Part shown: positions 17,024 through 24,780 of the stretch, in pieces | Layout: every line of letters begins with the position of its first letter | How positions within the stretch are numbered: the stretch's first letter is position 1 | DNA from: JANLUX01 sp031366005 | Lineage (GTDB): Bacteria; Bacteroidota; Bacteroidia; AKYH767-A; OLB10 | Direction of reading: 5' to 3' | Length of the DNA stretch: 31,694 nucleotides | NCBI GenBank assembly: GCA_031366005.1 | Contig: JANLZB010000067.1 | Span: 1 to 31,694 of the forward strand | Program-made: the position numbers and the translations under genes | The notes under the pieces: generated by a model | What the model was told of the DNA's origin: nothing | The model's input: the letters and a program-made list of their open reading frames with translations, nothing else | Database searches by the model: none

Positions 17024-17250
17024 TAGGGTTTCAGCGATTTGGAAGCTTTGTCCCAATCCAACATTCTCTCAGGATTTTGTTTCGATTTTTGTTTTCGTTC
17101 AAGCACTAATTTTTGATGCTCTTCAGGGATTTCCATTCGCTCGTCCCAAATCACATCATTTAAAATTAATTTTTCAGAAGGCGAAAGCTGCTTCACAACA
17201 TCAATAAGTTGTTGAAAGCTGAGATTTATATTTAAGTGCAAACTGCTCAT
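17023..17250 (-). CDS. antitoxin of an interrupted RelE/ParE module (addiction-module component type)
   Basis: A 75-residue protein encoded just upstream of the RelE/ParE pseudogene and ending in the TAATG overlap with it. The middle part (LSFQQLIDVVKQLSPSEKLILNDVIWDE) is the helical pattern of the short 'addiction module component' antitoxins that pair with RelE/ParE toxins. The tail is basic and low in structure (ERKQKSKQNPERMLDWD). The frame is intact, so an antitoxin persists while its toxin gene carries a stop. It may remain useful against a related toxin elsewhere in the genome; that is inference. The family is recognised by pattern and context. Confidence 0.8.
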   Translation of the reverse strand: MSSLHLNINLSFQQLIDVVKQLSPSEKLILNDVIWDERMEIPEEHQKLVLERKQKSKQNPERMLDWDKASKSLKP

Positions 17251-17323
17251 GGAATATGTATTAATTAATTGAGAGATAAAAATACAAAATAAAATTTGCG
17301 ATCAGGTGCAGTTAAATTTGATC

Positions 17324-17707
17324 TCACCCCACCATCTCCTGAAACAGCATCTTAATTGTTTCTTCAAGATTATCACAAACACCGGGGTGAGGTCTTGAAG
17401 TTTGAATGGATGCACTGCGCACTGCGGTGAGCCAGCGAAAGCGCTCGGCTTCATCGAGGTGGGCAATAGGTGAACCTTCTTTTTTTCCGTCAGCCACGTT
17501 ACGGAAGGCCTCGAGGTTTTTTTTAATCTCTTCCATGTCTGCATCAGGCATAAGCGCAAAAATTTTATCTTCATGAAGCTGATAATACATGCGAAGGAAT
17601 TTTTCTTTTTTGCAAAATAAGATGACTCCGGCATTCACGAATTCTTCGCGTTCAACCACAGGCACCACCCTTACTATTGCATATTCATACAAGTGTTTTT
17701 GCTGCAT
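17324..17707 (-). CDS. DUF3037 domain protein
   Basis: A 127-residue protein with the hallmark DUF3037 N-terminus (YEYAIVRVVPVVEREEFVNAGVILFCKKEKF) and a C-terminal helix region (AERFRWLTAVRSASIQ; TSRPHPGVCDNLEETI). No catalytic function is known to me for this family. It begins inside the end of the upstream HipA-like gene (23-base overlap at 17685-17707), so the two are translated from one message and probably act together. The pairing of a HipA-like kinase gene with a DUF3037 gene recurs, to my knowledge, in distant bacteria. The gene ends at 17324 and the next gene on the strand begins 73 bases later. Confidence 0.88.
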   Translation of the reverse strand: MQQKHLYEYAIVRVVPVVEREEFVNAGVILFCKKEKFLRMYYQLHEDKIFALMPDADMEEIKKNLEAFRNVADGKKEGSPIAHLDEAERFRWLTAVRSASIQTSRPHPGVCDNLEETIKMLFQEMVG

Positions 17708-18470
17708 CGTGTGCCTCTTTTGTAAATTGTTTGGAGTTACTCAATCGCTTATTTAAGAAAGCGAAATATACTGCTCTTAATTCATCAGGGGTTTCGTTTC
17801 GTGTTTCCCATTTAAGCCAATCATCCGGTATGAGTTGCATTATTTCACGGATTTTATTTTCGTTGATCAATGCACTGCAAATGCGGTCGGCTTCTTCCAG
17901 TTGTGTAGCATGTGGCAGCAACACATGATCTTTTATATATTCAAAGGGCGAGGTTGCTTTCTGCTCCCATCCCTCCCACGTGTATTGGAAATAAAGACAG
18001 GATCCATGATCAATCAGCCACACTTCTTTATTCCAGATGAGCATGTTGGTGTTGCGGTAAGAACGGTCAACATTTGTAATAAAACTATCTAACCACACTA
18101 TTTTGGAAGCAAGCAATGGGTCAGGTTTGGTAACTGCGGGATCATAAGCGAAAGCACCTGATAAAAAATGTAAGGCGAGGTTTAATCCGCAGCTCGCTTT
18201 CAATAAATCTTGTATTTCCTCATCGCCTTCGGTACGTCCGAAGCTCTCATCCAACTCTGCAAAAACTAACTCTGGAACTTTTAAACCTAAAGCTCTTGCA
18301 ATCTCTCCACCAATCAATTCGGCAATGAGGGTTTTTTCTCCATGACCACCACCTTTAAATTTTACAACATATTTAAATCCATCATCAGCTTCTGCCAATG
18401 CGGGTAATGAACCTCCTTCACGGAGAGGTAGCATGTAGCGAGTGACAGTGACGGTGCGTAGAGGAGTCAT
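17685..18470 (-). CDS. HipA-like kinase domain protein
   Basis: A 261-residue protein of the small, free-standing HipA-like kinase type rather than full HipA (about 440 residues). The N-lobe shows YVVKF with K37 as the probable ATP-contacting lysine and GGGHGEKTLIAELIGGEIAR, a loop-helix unit. The C-lobe has LDSFITNVDRSYRNTNML, where D135 is a catalytic-base candidate with N140 and N142, then VWLIDHGSCLYF with D154 in the metal-binding position. In HipA proper these features phosphorylate a protein target such as a tRNA synthetase; the target here is unknown. No HipB-like HTH antitoxin is adjacent. Instead, a DUF3037 gene overlaps its 3' end. The frame is intact. Confidence 0.85.
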   Translation of the reverse strand: MTPLRTVTVTRYMLPLREGGSLPALAEADDGFKYVVKFKGGGHGEKTLIAELIGGEIARALGLKVPELVFAELDESFGRTEGDEEIQDLLKASCGLNLALHFLSGAFAYDPAVTKPDPLLASKIVWLDSFITNVDRSYRNTNMLIWNKEVWLIDHGSCLYFQYTWEGWEQKATSPFEYIKDHVLLPHATQLEEADRICSALINENKIREIMQLIPDDWLKWETRNETPDELRAVYFAFLNKRLSNSKQFTKEAHDAAKTLV

Positions 18471-18718
18471 TTTGTGGAGGTAAAAATAGGTACTGGATAG
18501 TTAATATACATAACAGAAAAAAGGCTGTATTGCTGACTCGTAAATATGCTCCTCCTGTGTGACAGTGTGAGTAGGTAATGCACTAGGAAAGCATTTGCAA
18601 TTATCAGAAATATATTAGGAAAAGTATTAAGAATGACAGGAGGGAAAATTATTTTTTCCTGATCAAAAGAATAATAAAGTGATGAAATTAACGGAGCAAG
18701 ATTAACTAAATGACTTTA

Positions 18719-20230
18719 TTAAAAATTAAATCCTAATGTAAACATCAGTCTGTTATCAACAAGATTTTCTGTAATACTTCCTTGAGGCACTTTATTAATA
18801 GTGTACTGATTAAAAAATGAACCTTTGTGTGAATAAGCATAAGCAGCATCAAAATAAAAATTATCACCTCTGAAACCAAAACCACCTGTAACACTATAAC
18901 GGCTTTGGTCTGTTTTGCTGTTGTCATTATAACCGGATGCAAATGGTGTAGTTGAGTAAGAACCACCTAAACGTAATCGCATTTTATCATAACGGTATTC
19001 ACCTCCCAGTCGAATAGTATGTGAAGCAGTATATTTATTTTTTATAGTTGTATTCACATCACTGAATGAAACCTCGATTGTTGGATCAGTTACTTTCAAA
19101 CTTGACTGGCTATAATCAGTAAACTCATATTCTGCACTGATAACTCCCTGCTTGCCCAATACTGCTGCTGCGCTTCCTATTGCATGAAATGGGGTTACAA
19201 GCCTGTATTCAAAAGGAACAAAAACCGGTGAAGTAGCTTCCTGGTTAGGATATGGAGTGTTGTCAAATTTTGCAGAGATGTTAGTGGAAAACTCATCAGT
19301 CAATAGATACGCAGTTGGTGTGTGTATTGCAAGTCCTAACCGGATCAAATCACCCGGACGATAAATAATTCCAAACTTTCCATTCACTCCTGAACCTGTA
19401 GTCTTCAGACTCTGCGTGTATTTGAAAGATTTAAAATCAAAAGCTGAATCGGCAGAAACAATTTTGTTATCCTGATCCACTTCATCCCAGGTTACATCCT
19501 CACGATAATTTATTGAAGATACACCAAGTGTCACACCAAAAAATAATTGGTCATTGTAATTAGTCCCAAAAGAAAAATCCCATTCGCCCTGGCCTCCGCG
19601 AGTGCTGGTTTTCCTTCTTTGATATTCTCCTCCATGCGGAATTACAGATGCATAATGAATGGCAGGTGAATCGGTAGGATTAACCAGGTAAGTATTATAT
19701 GCCAGACCTACATCGAATGGAAATGCATCAGATAAAGTAGAATCAATATTTCCATTTGCCTGTTCAACATAGCTATCAAGCAATGAATTATTGGGATTGG
19801 TTCCTTCTGCCACGCTGTTACTGCTGAAATCATTCAGGCGGTTGTAACCAATGCCAAACGACCACCCTTTCCATTCTTTGGTTTCATCTTTTTGATTCCA
19901 GTGCCACACTGCTCCGAAGTTGCCGAAGTTGAAATTGAACTTGCTGTCACTGGTTTTCTTGCCTAAGAATTCACTCTCTGTTTTTTTAAGTGTAAACGTT
20001 GGACTAAATGAAAATTCAGATCTGCGGAAAACAGCAATACCTGCAGGATTGGTTGCTATCACGCTTAAATCAGCGCCCAAGGCTGCAAATGCATTTCCCA
20101 TTCCCAGTGAACGGGCTGTGCTTCCATAGTTAATCATACTATATCGGAGTACATCAGTTTCATTTTGTGCACTCGCTTTAAGGGTTAAAAAAAAGCATGC
20201 AACAAGCATGCTTTGAATTATTCTTTTCAT
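18719..20230 (-). CDS. outer membrane protein of the OmpP1/FadL/TodX family
   Basis: A 503-residue beta-barrel protein with a signal peptide (to about residue 21, LTLKASA). The mature N-terminus has the FadL-type hatch pattern: YGSTARSLGMGNAFAALGAD followed by LSVIATNPAGIAVF, where the NPAG motif is characteristic. Alternating-strand sequence follows to a terminal aromatic (MFTLGFNF). FadL proteins carry long-chain fatty acids or other hydrophobic compounds across the outer membrane; the substrate here is not known. It begins 17 bases after the stop of an upstream lipoprotein gene on the same strand, so the two probably form an operon. Confidence 0.88.
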   Translation of the reverse strand: MKRIIQSMLVACFFLTLKASAQNETDVLRYSMINYGSTARSLGMGNAFAALGADLSVIATNPAGIAVFRRSEFSFSPTFTLKKTESEFLGKKTSDSKFNFNFGNFGAVWHWNQKDETKEWKGWSFGIGYNRLNDFSSNSVAEGTNPNNSLLDSYVEQANGNIDSTLSDAFPFDVGLAYNTYLVNPTDSPAIHYASVIPHGGEYQRRKTSTRGGQGEWDFSFGTNYNDQLFFGVTLGVSSINYREDVTWDEVDQDNKIVSADSAFDFKSFKYTQSLKTTGSGVNGKFGIIYRPGDLIRLGLAIHTPTAYLLTDEFSTNISAKFDNTPYPNQEATSPVFVPFEYRLVTPFHAIGSAAAVLGKQGVISAEYEFTDYSQSSLKVTDPTIEVSFSDVNTTIKNKYTASHTIRLGGEYRYDKMRLRLGGSYSTTPFASGYNDNSKTDQSRYSVTGGFGFRGDNFYFDAAYAYSHKGSFFNQYTINKVPQGSITENLVDNRLMFTLGFNF

Positions 20231-20247
20231 TTTTCTGTCTCTTAAAA

Positions 20248-21777
20248 TTATCTTCTTCTTGCAGGTGAATTTGAATTCTCCTGACGTTGTTCCTGTCGTG
20301 GTGCGTTATAAGAAGGAGAAGAATTAGAATTATCAGGACGTGAATAGGAATCATTTCTCCTTGGCTTAACTTCAGGTGCTACTTGATTTTGTTCATGCTT
20401 GCGTGGTTCAGTCTTAGGGACAATCACAGGTTGTTCCTCACGTGGCTGAATATGTTTTGGTCTTGGTACTTCATTTCCCCTTGGATTTGAATACTCATTA
20501 TTGCGGGGATTATTATTTGCAGGTGCATTATAATCATTTGTATTTCCCCTTGGATTTGAATATTCATTATTGCGAGGATTATTATTTGCAGGTGCATTAT
20601 AATCATTTGTATTACCCCTTGGATTTGAATACTCGTTATTCCTTGGAGAGTTGTAATCATTATTCTTCACCGGCTGATTATTCTTCGGAGTAGTTACCGG
20701 TGAACTATAATCTTTTGGATCGTTATTGCGAACAGGCGTATCCTGTTTTGGATTTTTTACCGGAGTATCTGATTTTGGATTATGCGCAGGCGCACTGTAA
20801 TCACCGGTATTGTTTTTAACCGGAACATTACTCTTTGGATTTTTAGGAGTTGCTACATCACCATTATTAACCGGATTTTTTGGATTCGCAGCATCAGCGT
20901 TCATCACATTTTTTGGAGTTGAAAAAGGAGATTTAACCGGGTGGACTACTTCGATGTTATTATTGGTATTTATTTTCGGAGTATGGGGCACATCATTACC
21001 AGCATTTGCATATAACTGGCTTACTGCATGTGGTGCATGTTGCGTATTACCTGATGTTCCGGTATTGCGTGGCCCATAATAATAACTGTATGCATCATGA
21101 CTATTGTAGTAATATGGATTAAAGGTTCCATTATAAAGTCCTGCATAATACCCATCCCAGTATCCATTGTTATAACCATTATTATATCCATGATAATAAC
21201 CACTACCATACCCACCGTAACCATACCATGGAGAATAAAATGGATCATAATAAGGGTAACCATAGCTAAAGCCAAAACCATAATGCGGTTGCCAGAAATT
21301 ATATCCTAAATAAATGCTTACACCATAAGAGTATGGATTGTAATCATACCAATAAGCATTGGTATAATAAGGATCATAATAACTCCATCCGCATGGATGA
21401 TTAAATCTTCTCATTCTTGCAGTGTATGCATAATCGTAATAATCATCATCATCATAATAATTATTGGTGATGTATGTATTTCCATCGCGTTGTTCAGTGG
21501 TGGTTGAAGAAGGAGTATTGTTGTTGGCTCCATCCTGGAAACGTTCATTGGAAGAATTATTATTTGAATTCTTCGAATAATCATCCGCTGAAGTTTGACT
21601 TCCTGAATTATTATTCGAATTGTTTACAGTATTAGTGTTATCATAACCATCACTGCTTCTGTCGCGTGTGCTGTAATACACATCATCATTATCGCGTGAA
21701 GCGGTATAACGTGATGATGAGCATGAACCAAGAATTACAATGGTTGATAAAGCAAGTGCAATTTTTAATTGTTTCAT
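20248..21777 (-). CDS. low-complexity Asn/Pro/Tyr-rich lipoprotein
   Basis: A 509-residue predicted lipoprotein. The signal peptide ends in a clear lipobox (VILGSC, C19 lipidated). An acidic/Asn-rich linker follows (about 30-120). A Tyr/Gly-rich stretch (about 125-240, with YYDPYYTNAYWYDY and YGYGGYGSGYYHGY) resembles glycine-tyrosine-rich cell-surface proteins. The rest is Asn/Pro-rich (NPKNPVNN, KNPKSNVP) with a 23-residue tandem unit repeated, and a basic tail (PARRR). No enzymatic domain is recognised. It precedes the FadL-family gene by 17 bases and probably shares its transcript, so a role in the outer membrane or surface is likely. The start is supported by an AAGGAGG ribosome binding site eight bases upstream. 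Confidence 0.8.
   Translation of the reverse strand: MKQLKIALALSTIVILGSCSSSRYTASRDNDDVYYSTRDRSSDGYDNTNTVNNSNNNSGSQTSADDYSKNSNNNSSNERFQDGANNNTPSSTTTEQRDGNTYITNNYYDDDDYYDYAYTARMRRFNHPCGWSYYDPYYTNAYWYDYNPYSYGVSIYLGYNFWQPHYGFGFSYGYPYYDPFYSPWYGYGGYGSGYYHGYNNGYNNGYWDGYYAGLYNGTFNPYYYNSHDAYSYYYGPRNTGTSGNTQHAPHAVSQLYANAGNDVPHTPKINTNNNIEVVHPVKSPFSTPKNVMNADAANPKNPVNNGDVATPKNPKSNVPVKNNTGDYSAPAHNPKSDTPVKNPKQDTPVRNNDPKDYSSPVTTPKNNQPVKNNDYNSPRNNEYSNPRGNTNDYNAPANNNPRNNEYSNPRGNTNDYNAPANNNPRNNEYSNPRGNEVPRPKHIQPREEQPVIVPKTEPRKHEQNQVAPEVKPRRNDSYSRPDNSNSSPSYNAPRQEQRQENSNSPARRR
20473..20642 (-). repeat. 69-bp tandem coding repeat in the lipoprotein gene
   Basis: Units start at 20473, 20542 and 20611, exactly 69 bases apart, giving about 2.5 copies with a few substitutions. 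Each encodes 23 residues (NEYSNPRGNTNDYNAPA plus NNNPRN). Such near-identical units can change copy number by slippage or recombination. Confidence 0.9.
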
Positions 21778-21785
21778 TTTTATTT

Positions 21786-21792
21786 CCTCCTT
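21786..21792 (-). promoter_or_regulatory. strong Shine-Dalgarno of the lipoprotein gene
   Basis: The minus strand reads AAGGAGG eight bases before the ATG at 21777. Bacteroidota genes usually lack such a full anti-SD match, so this site stands out and supports the start choice. Confidence 0.75.
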
Positions 21793-21923
21793 ATGGGATA
21801 TGTTTTAGATGTTATTTAAACGAACCGGTTTAATGTATAATTGTGAATGTGACTGATGTTTTACAATTTTGTCCGCTGTCATGATTTCAAACACTATACC
21901 AAATTCAATACAAAGTTACTAAG

Positions 21924-23399
21924 ATGAGCGAGCAGTTAACCCGACAAAGTGTAAATTATTCAGACTGGTACAACGAACTTGTTACCAAAGCTGATCTTGC
22001 TGAAAACAGCGCTGTGAGAGGATGCATGGTGATAAAACCTTATGGTTATGCAATCTGGGAAAAGATGCAGCAGGATCTCGACAGGCGTTTTAAAGAGACC
22101 GGACATGTCAATGCATATTTCCCGCTCTTCATTCCAAAATCATTTTTTAGTAAGGAAGCAAGCCATGTGGAAGGCTTTGCAAAAGAATGTGCCATTGTAA
22201 CACATTACCGTTTAATGAATGATCCAAATGGAAAAGGTGTCATCGTTGATCCGGACGCAAAGCTGGAAGAAGAATTAATTATCCGTCCTACTTCAGAAAC
22301 CATTATCTGGAACACTTACCGTGGATGGATTCAATCCTATCGTGATCTTCCTTTGTTAATTAATCAATGGGCAAATGTTGTTCGCTGGGAAATGCGTACC
22401 CGTTTATTTCTCCGCACTGCAGAGTTTCTTTGGCAGGAAGGGCACACCGCTCACGCAACTGCTGAAGAAGCCATTGAAGAAACAAATAAAATGCTGAATG
22501 TATATGCTGAATTTGCTGAAGAGATTCTTGCCATCCCTGTTATCAAAGGAACAAAAACTGCTAACGAACGTTTTGCCGGTGCTATTGATACTTTATGTAT
22601 CGAAGCAATGATGCAGGATGGAAAAGCATTACAGGCTGGAACATCCCATTTCCTCGGACAGAATTTTGCAAAAGCATTTGATGTAAAATTTACCACCAAA
22701 GAAGGTAAGCAGGATTTTGTATGGGCTACTTCGTGGGGTGTTTCCACCCGATTGATGGGTGCGCTTGTAATGGCGCATTCTGATGATGACGGTTTAGTGC
22801 TTCCGCCACGTCTTGCTCCTATACAGGTTGTAATTGTTCCCATTTATAAAAATGCTGATCAGCTCAATACAATTAATGAACACGCTGAAAAAATTAAAAA
22901 ATCATTGACAGTAAAATGCATCAGTGTTAAATATGATAATCGAGACACACATAAACCAGGATGGAAATTTGCAGAGTATGAATTAAAAGGAATTCCGGTT
23001 CGCATTGCTATAGGTCCACGTGATATTGAACAGGGAACGGTGGAAGTGGCACGAAGAGACACCAAAGAAAAATCAGTTTATCAAATGACTGATCTCGATG
23101 TGAAGATTGAACACTTGCTTTCGCAGATACAGGAAAATATTTATACCAAGGCATTAAATTTTAGAGAAGAGCATACTTACAATGCAGATACATGGAATGA
23201 GTTTGTTGACATAATTGAAAACAAAACCGGGTTTGTGTATGCACATTGGGATGGTACTTCAGAAACAGAACAGATGATAAAAGAAAAAACAAAAGCTACA
23301 ATACGTTGCATTCCACTGAACAACAAAAAAGAAAATGGCAAGTGCATCCTCACTGGAAATCCATCAGAACAAAGAGTGTTGTTTGCACGGGCTTATTAA
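21924..23399 (+). CDS. proS: prolyl-tRNA synthetase, archaeal/eukaryotic-type
   Basis: A 491-residue class II synthetase that charges tRNA-Pro. It belongs to the shorter ProRS type without the bacterial INS editing domain; this form is common in Bacteroidota. Visible motifs: SVNYSDWYNELVTKADLAEN at the N-terminus, RPTSETIIWNTYRGWIQSYR, motif 2 region TRLFLRTAEFLWQEGHTAHA, and motif 3 region VSTRLMGALVMAHSDDDGLV with PPRLAPIQVVIVP leading into the anticodon-binding domain. The chain ends with an aromatic Tyr (LFARAY), which is typical of this type, where the C-terminal tail contributes to the structure. Length is normal. It diverges from the lipoprotein gene, with 146 bases between them. An inverted repeat follows its stop at once. 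Confidence 0.95.
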   Translation: MSEQLTRQSVNYSDWYNELVTKADLAENSAVRGCMVIKPYGYAIWEKMQQDLDRRFKETGHVNAYFPLFIPKSFFSKEASHVEGFAKECAIVTHYRLMNDPNGKGVIVDPDAKLEEELIIRPTSETIIWNTYRGWIQSYRDLPLLINQWANVVRWEMRTRLFLRTAEFLWQEGHTAHATAEEAIEETNKMLNVYAEFAEEILAIPVIKGTKTANERFAGAIDTLCIEAMMQDGKALQAGTSHFLGQNFAKAFDVKFTTKEGKQDFVWATSWGVSTRLMGALVMAHSDDDGLVLPPRLAPIQVVIVPIYKNADQLNTINEHAEKIKKSLTVKCISVKYDNRDTHKPGWKFAEYELKGIPVRIAIGPRDIEQGTVEVARRDTKEKSVYQMTDLDVKIEHLLSQIQENIYTKALNFREEHTYNADTWNEFVDIIENKTGFVYAHWDGTSETEQMIKEKTKATIRCIPLNNKKENGKCILTGNPSEQRVLFARAY

Positions 23400-23406
23400 A
23401 AGCTGG

Positions 23407-23471
23407 CGTCATTGCGAGGAACGAAGCAATCTGTTTCATAGTGGAAGATTGCTTCGTTCCTCGCAATGACG
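23407..23471. repeat. 26-bp-arm inverted repeat downstream of proS
   Basis: Arms 23407-23432 and 23446-23471 are exact reverse complements with a 13-base loop. The arm sequence (CGTCATTGCGAGGAACGAAG...) matches a dispersed palindrome I know from many bacterial genomes, including Bacteroidota. It starts eight bases after the proS stop codon. No T-run follows it. Confidence 0.9.
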
Positions 23472-23501
23472 TAAAGGAATGACCAAGAAATTTTAAAATA
23501 A

Positions 23502-24194
23502 ATGAGCGATCTCAATATCAATCCGCAATTACTCGAGCTGATTAAAACAAAATCAGTTTTATCAAAAGATACAACTGATGTTGCGTTTGAAATTTTTATG
23601 AAGCTAAAAGAATTGCTTTTGCAGATTGAAAAAACATTGAATAATTATATTGGTGATACAGATAAAAGAATAAAGATTCAATATGTTGATAAAGGAACCT
23701 TTGAGGCAGAGTTGAAGGTGTCAGATGATATTTTAATATTCATGATGCACAGTAATGTTTTTGTTTTTGATGATAAGCATCCTTTGATGAAATCGGGTTA
23801 TGTACATGCTGATAATTCAAGGGCTACCTGTGCAATGATCAGTATTTATAATTTCTTATCCGACTCATTTAAGTTTGAGCGAAAGCATGATTCAGGACAG
23901 TTGATTGCACGCATATTCATCAATCGCGAAAAACATTTTTTTGTAGAAGGCAAAAAGCAACTCGGTGTTTTGTTTAATGATTTTGGAAACGATGTGCTGG
24001 ATGAAAAAACTTTGCAGGCAATAACTGAAACTGCATTGCTTTATAGCTTTGATATAGATGTGATGGTTCCGCCATTTGATCAGATGGCTAGTATTACAGT
24101 GAGTGATGTAATAGAATATTCTTTGCAAGGTGCATTATCGACCGGCAAACGATTGGGTTTTAAATCAGAAATGCGGACTGGTCCTGTGGAGTAA
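23502..24194 (+). CDS. uncharacterised cytoplasmic protein
   Basis: A 230-residue protein that I do not recognise. It lacks a signal peptide or membrane segment. The N-terminal half is helical (TDVAFEIFMKLKELLLQIEKTLNNYI), followed by a beta-rich middle (IKIQYVDKGTFEAELKVSDDILIFMMHSNVFVF) and a C-terminal region with helices (LDEKTLQAITETALLYSFDIDVMV; SITVSDVIEYSLQGALS). The even composition and clear secondary-structure rhythm argue for a real gene rather than a spurious frame. It lies between proS and arsC in the same direction, with the palindrome at 23407-23471 just upstream. Confidence 0.8.
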   Translation: MSDLNINPQLLELIKTKSVLSKDTTDVAFEIFMKLKELLLQIEKTLNNYIGDTDKRIKIQYVDKGTFEAELKVSDDILIFMMHSNVFVFDDKHPLMKSGYVHADNSRATCAMISIYNFLSDSFKFERKHDSGQLIARIFINREKHFFVEGKKQLGVLFNDFGNDVLDEKTLQAITETALLYSFDIDVMVPPFDQMASITVSDVIEYSLQGALSTGKRLGFKSEMRTGPVE

Positions 24195-24235
24195 CTAAAC
24201 GAAACACCAAAACAAATAACCGAAACATTATTTTA

Positions 24236-24676
24236 ATGACACCCATCAAAGTATTATTCCTATGTATTCATAATTCAGCAAGAAGCCAGATGGCAGAAGC
24301 TTATTTGAAAAAATTTGGTGGTGATAAATTTCATCCGGAGAGTGCAGGACTTGAAGCAGGAAAACTTAACCCGCTTGCAGTGGAAGTGATGAAAGAAGAT
24401 GGAATTGATATTGCAGGAAACCAAACCAAAGATGTTTTTGATTTTTTTAAAGAACAAAGAGCTTATGATTATGTAATTACTGTTTGTGATGAAGCAAGTG
24501 CATCTCAATGCCCTGTATTTCCCGGAGTTCATAAAAAAATCAACTGGAGCTTTGAAGATCCTTCTGCTTTAACAGGAAGTAATGAAGAAAAATTAGTACG
24601 AACACGAACAGTAAGAGATCAGATAAAAACTGCTGTCCAAAATTTTGTTAATGATGTTAGAACTATGTCGGGGTAA
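24236..24676 (+). CDS. arsC: thioredoxin-coupled arsenate reductase (low-molecular-weight phosphatase fold)
   Basis: A 146-residue protein of the low-molecular-weight tyrosine-phosphatase fold. The P-loop CIHNSARS gives C10 and R16 in CX5R. Two further cysteines, C84 in ITVCDEAS and C92 in SQCPVFPG, are placed like the relay cysteines of Bacillus/Staphylococcus ArsC, which reduces arsenate to arsenite using thioredoxin. The FEDPSAL segment supplies the catalytic Asp (D108). A plain tyrosine phosphatase would not need C84 and C92. No arsR, arsB or acr3 gene is next to it, so arsenic regulation is not evident here. The gene starts 41 bases after the previous gene and is followed by an inverted-repeat spacer. 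Confidence 0.88.
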   Translation: MTPIKVLFLCIHNSARSQMAEAYLKKFGGDKFHPESAGLEAGKLNPLAVEVMKEDGIDIAGNQTKDVFDFFKEQRAYDYVITVCDEASASQCPVFPGVHKKINWSFEDPSALTGSNEEKLVRTRTVRDQIKTAVQNFVNDVRTMSG

Positions 24677-24767
24677 TTAAGGTTATGGGTAATTAAGGTA
24701 ATTCTTAATCTTCCGGATAACTCAGTTATCACAAATTACCTCATTTACCTTAATTACCTTAGTTACC
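24672..24767. repeat. AT-rich imperfect inverted repeat between arsC and the DUF1801 gene
   Basis: A left block (24672-24703) of ggtaattaaggt-type units is mirrored by a right block (24734-24767). The perfect core is 14 bp: 24688-24701 against 24745-24758. It fills almost the entire gap between two genes, and its left end covers the last codons of arsC. The units themselves repeat in tandem, so slippage could have built it. Confidence 0.75.
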
Positions 24768-24780
24768 ACAATTTCAACTA

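Noticed and set aside
17302..17634. A 110-codon minus-strand frame.
   Set aside because: It is a shifted frame of the DUF3037 gene, whose own frame has the conserved motifs and overlaps correctly with the kinase gene.
18471..18718. Gap upstream of the HipA-like gene examined for an antitoxin or small RNA.
   Set aside because: No open frame, ribosome binding site or convincing hairpin with a T-run was found. Weak pairing around AGGAGGGAAAA and TTTTCCT was noted but is not enough.
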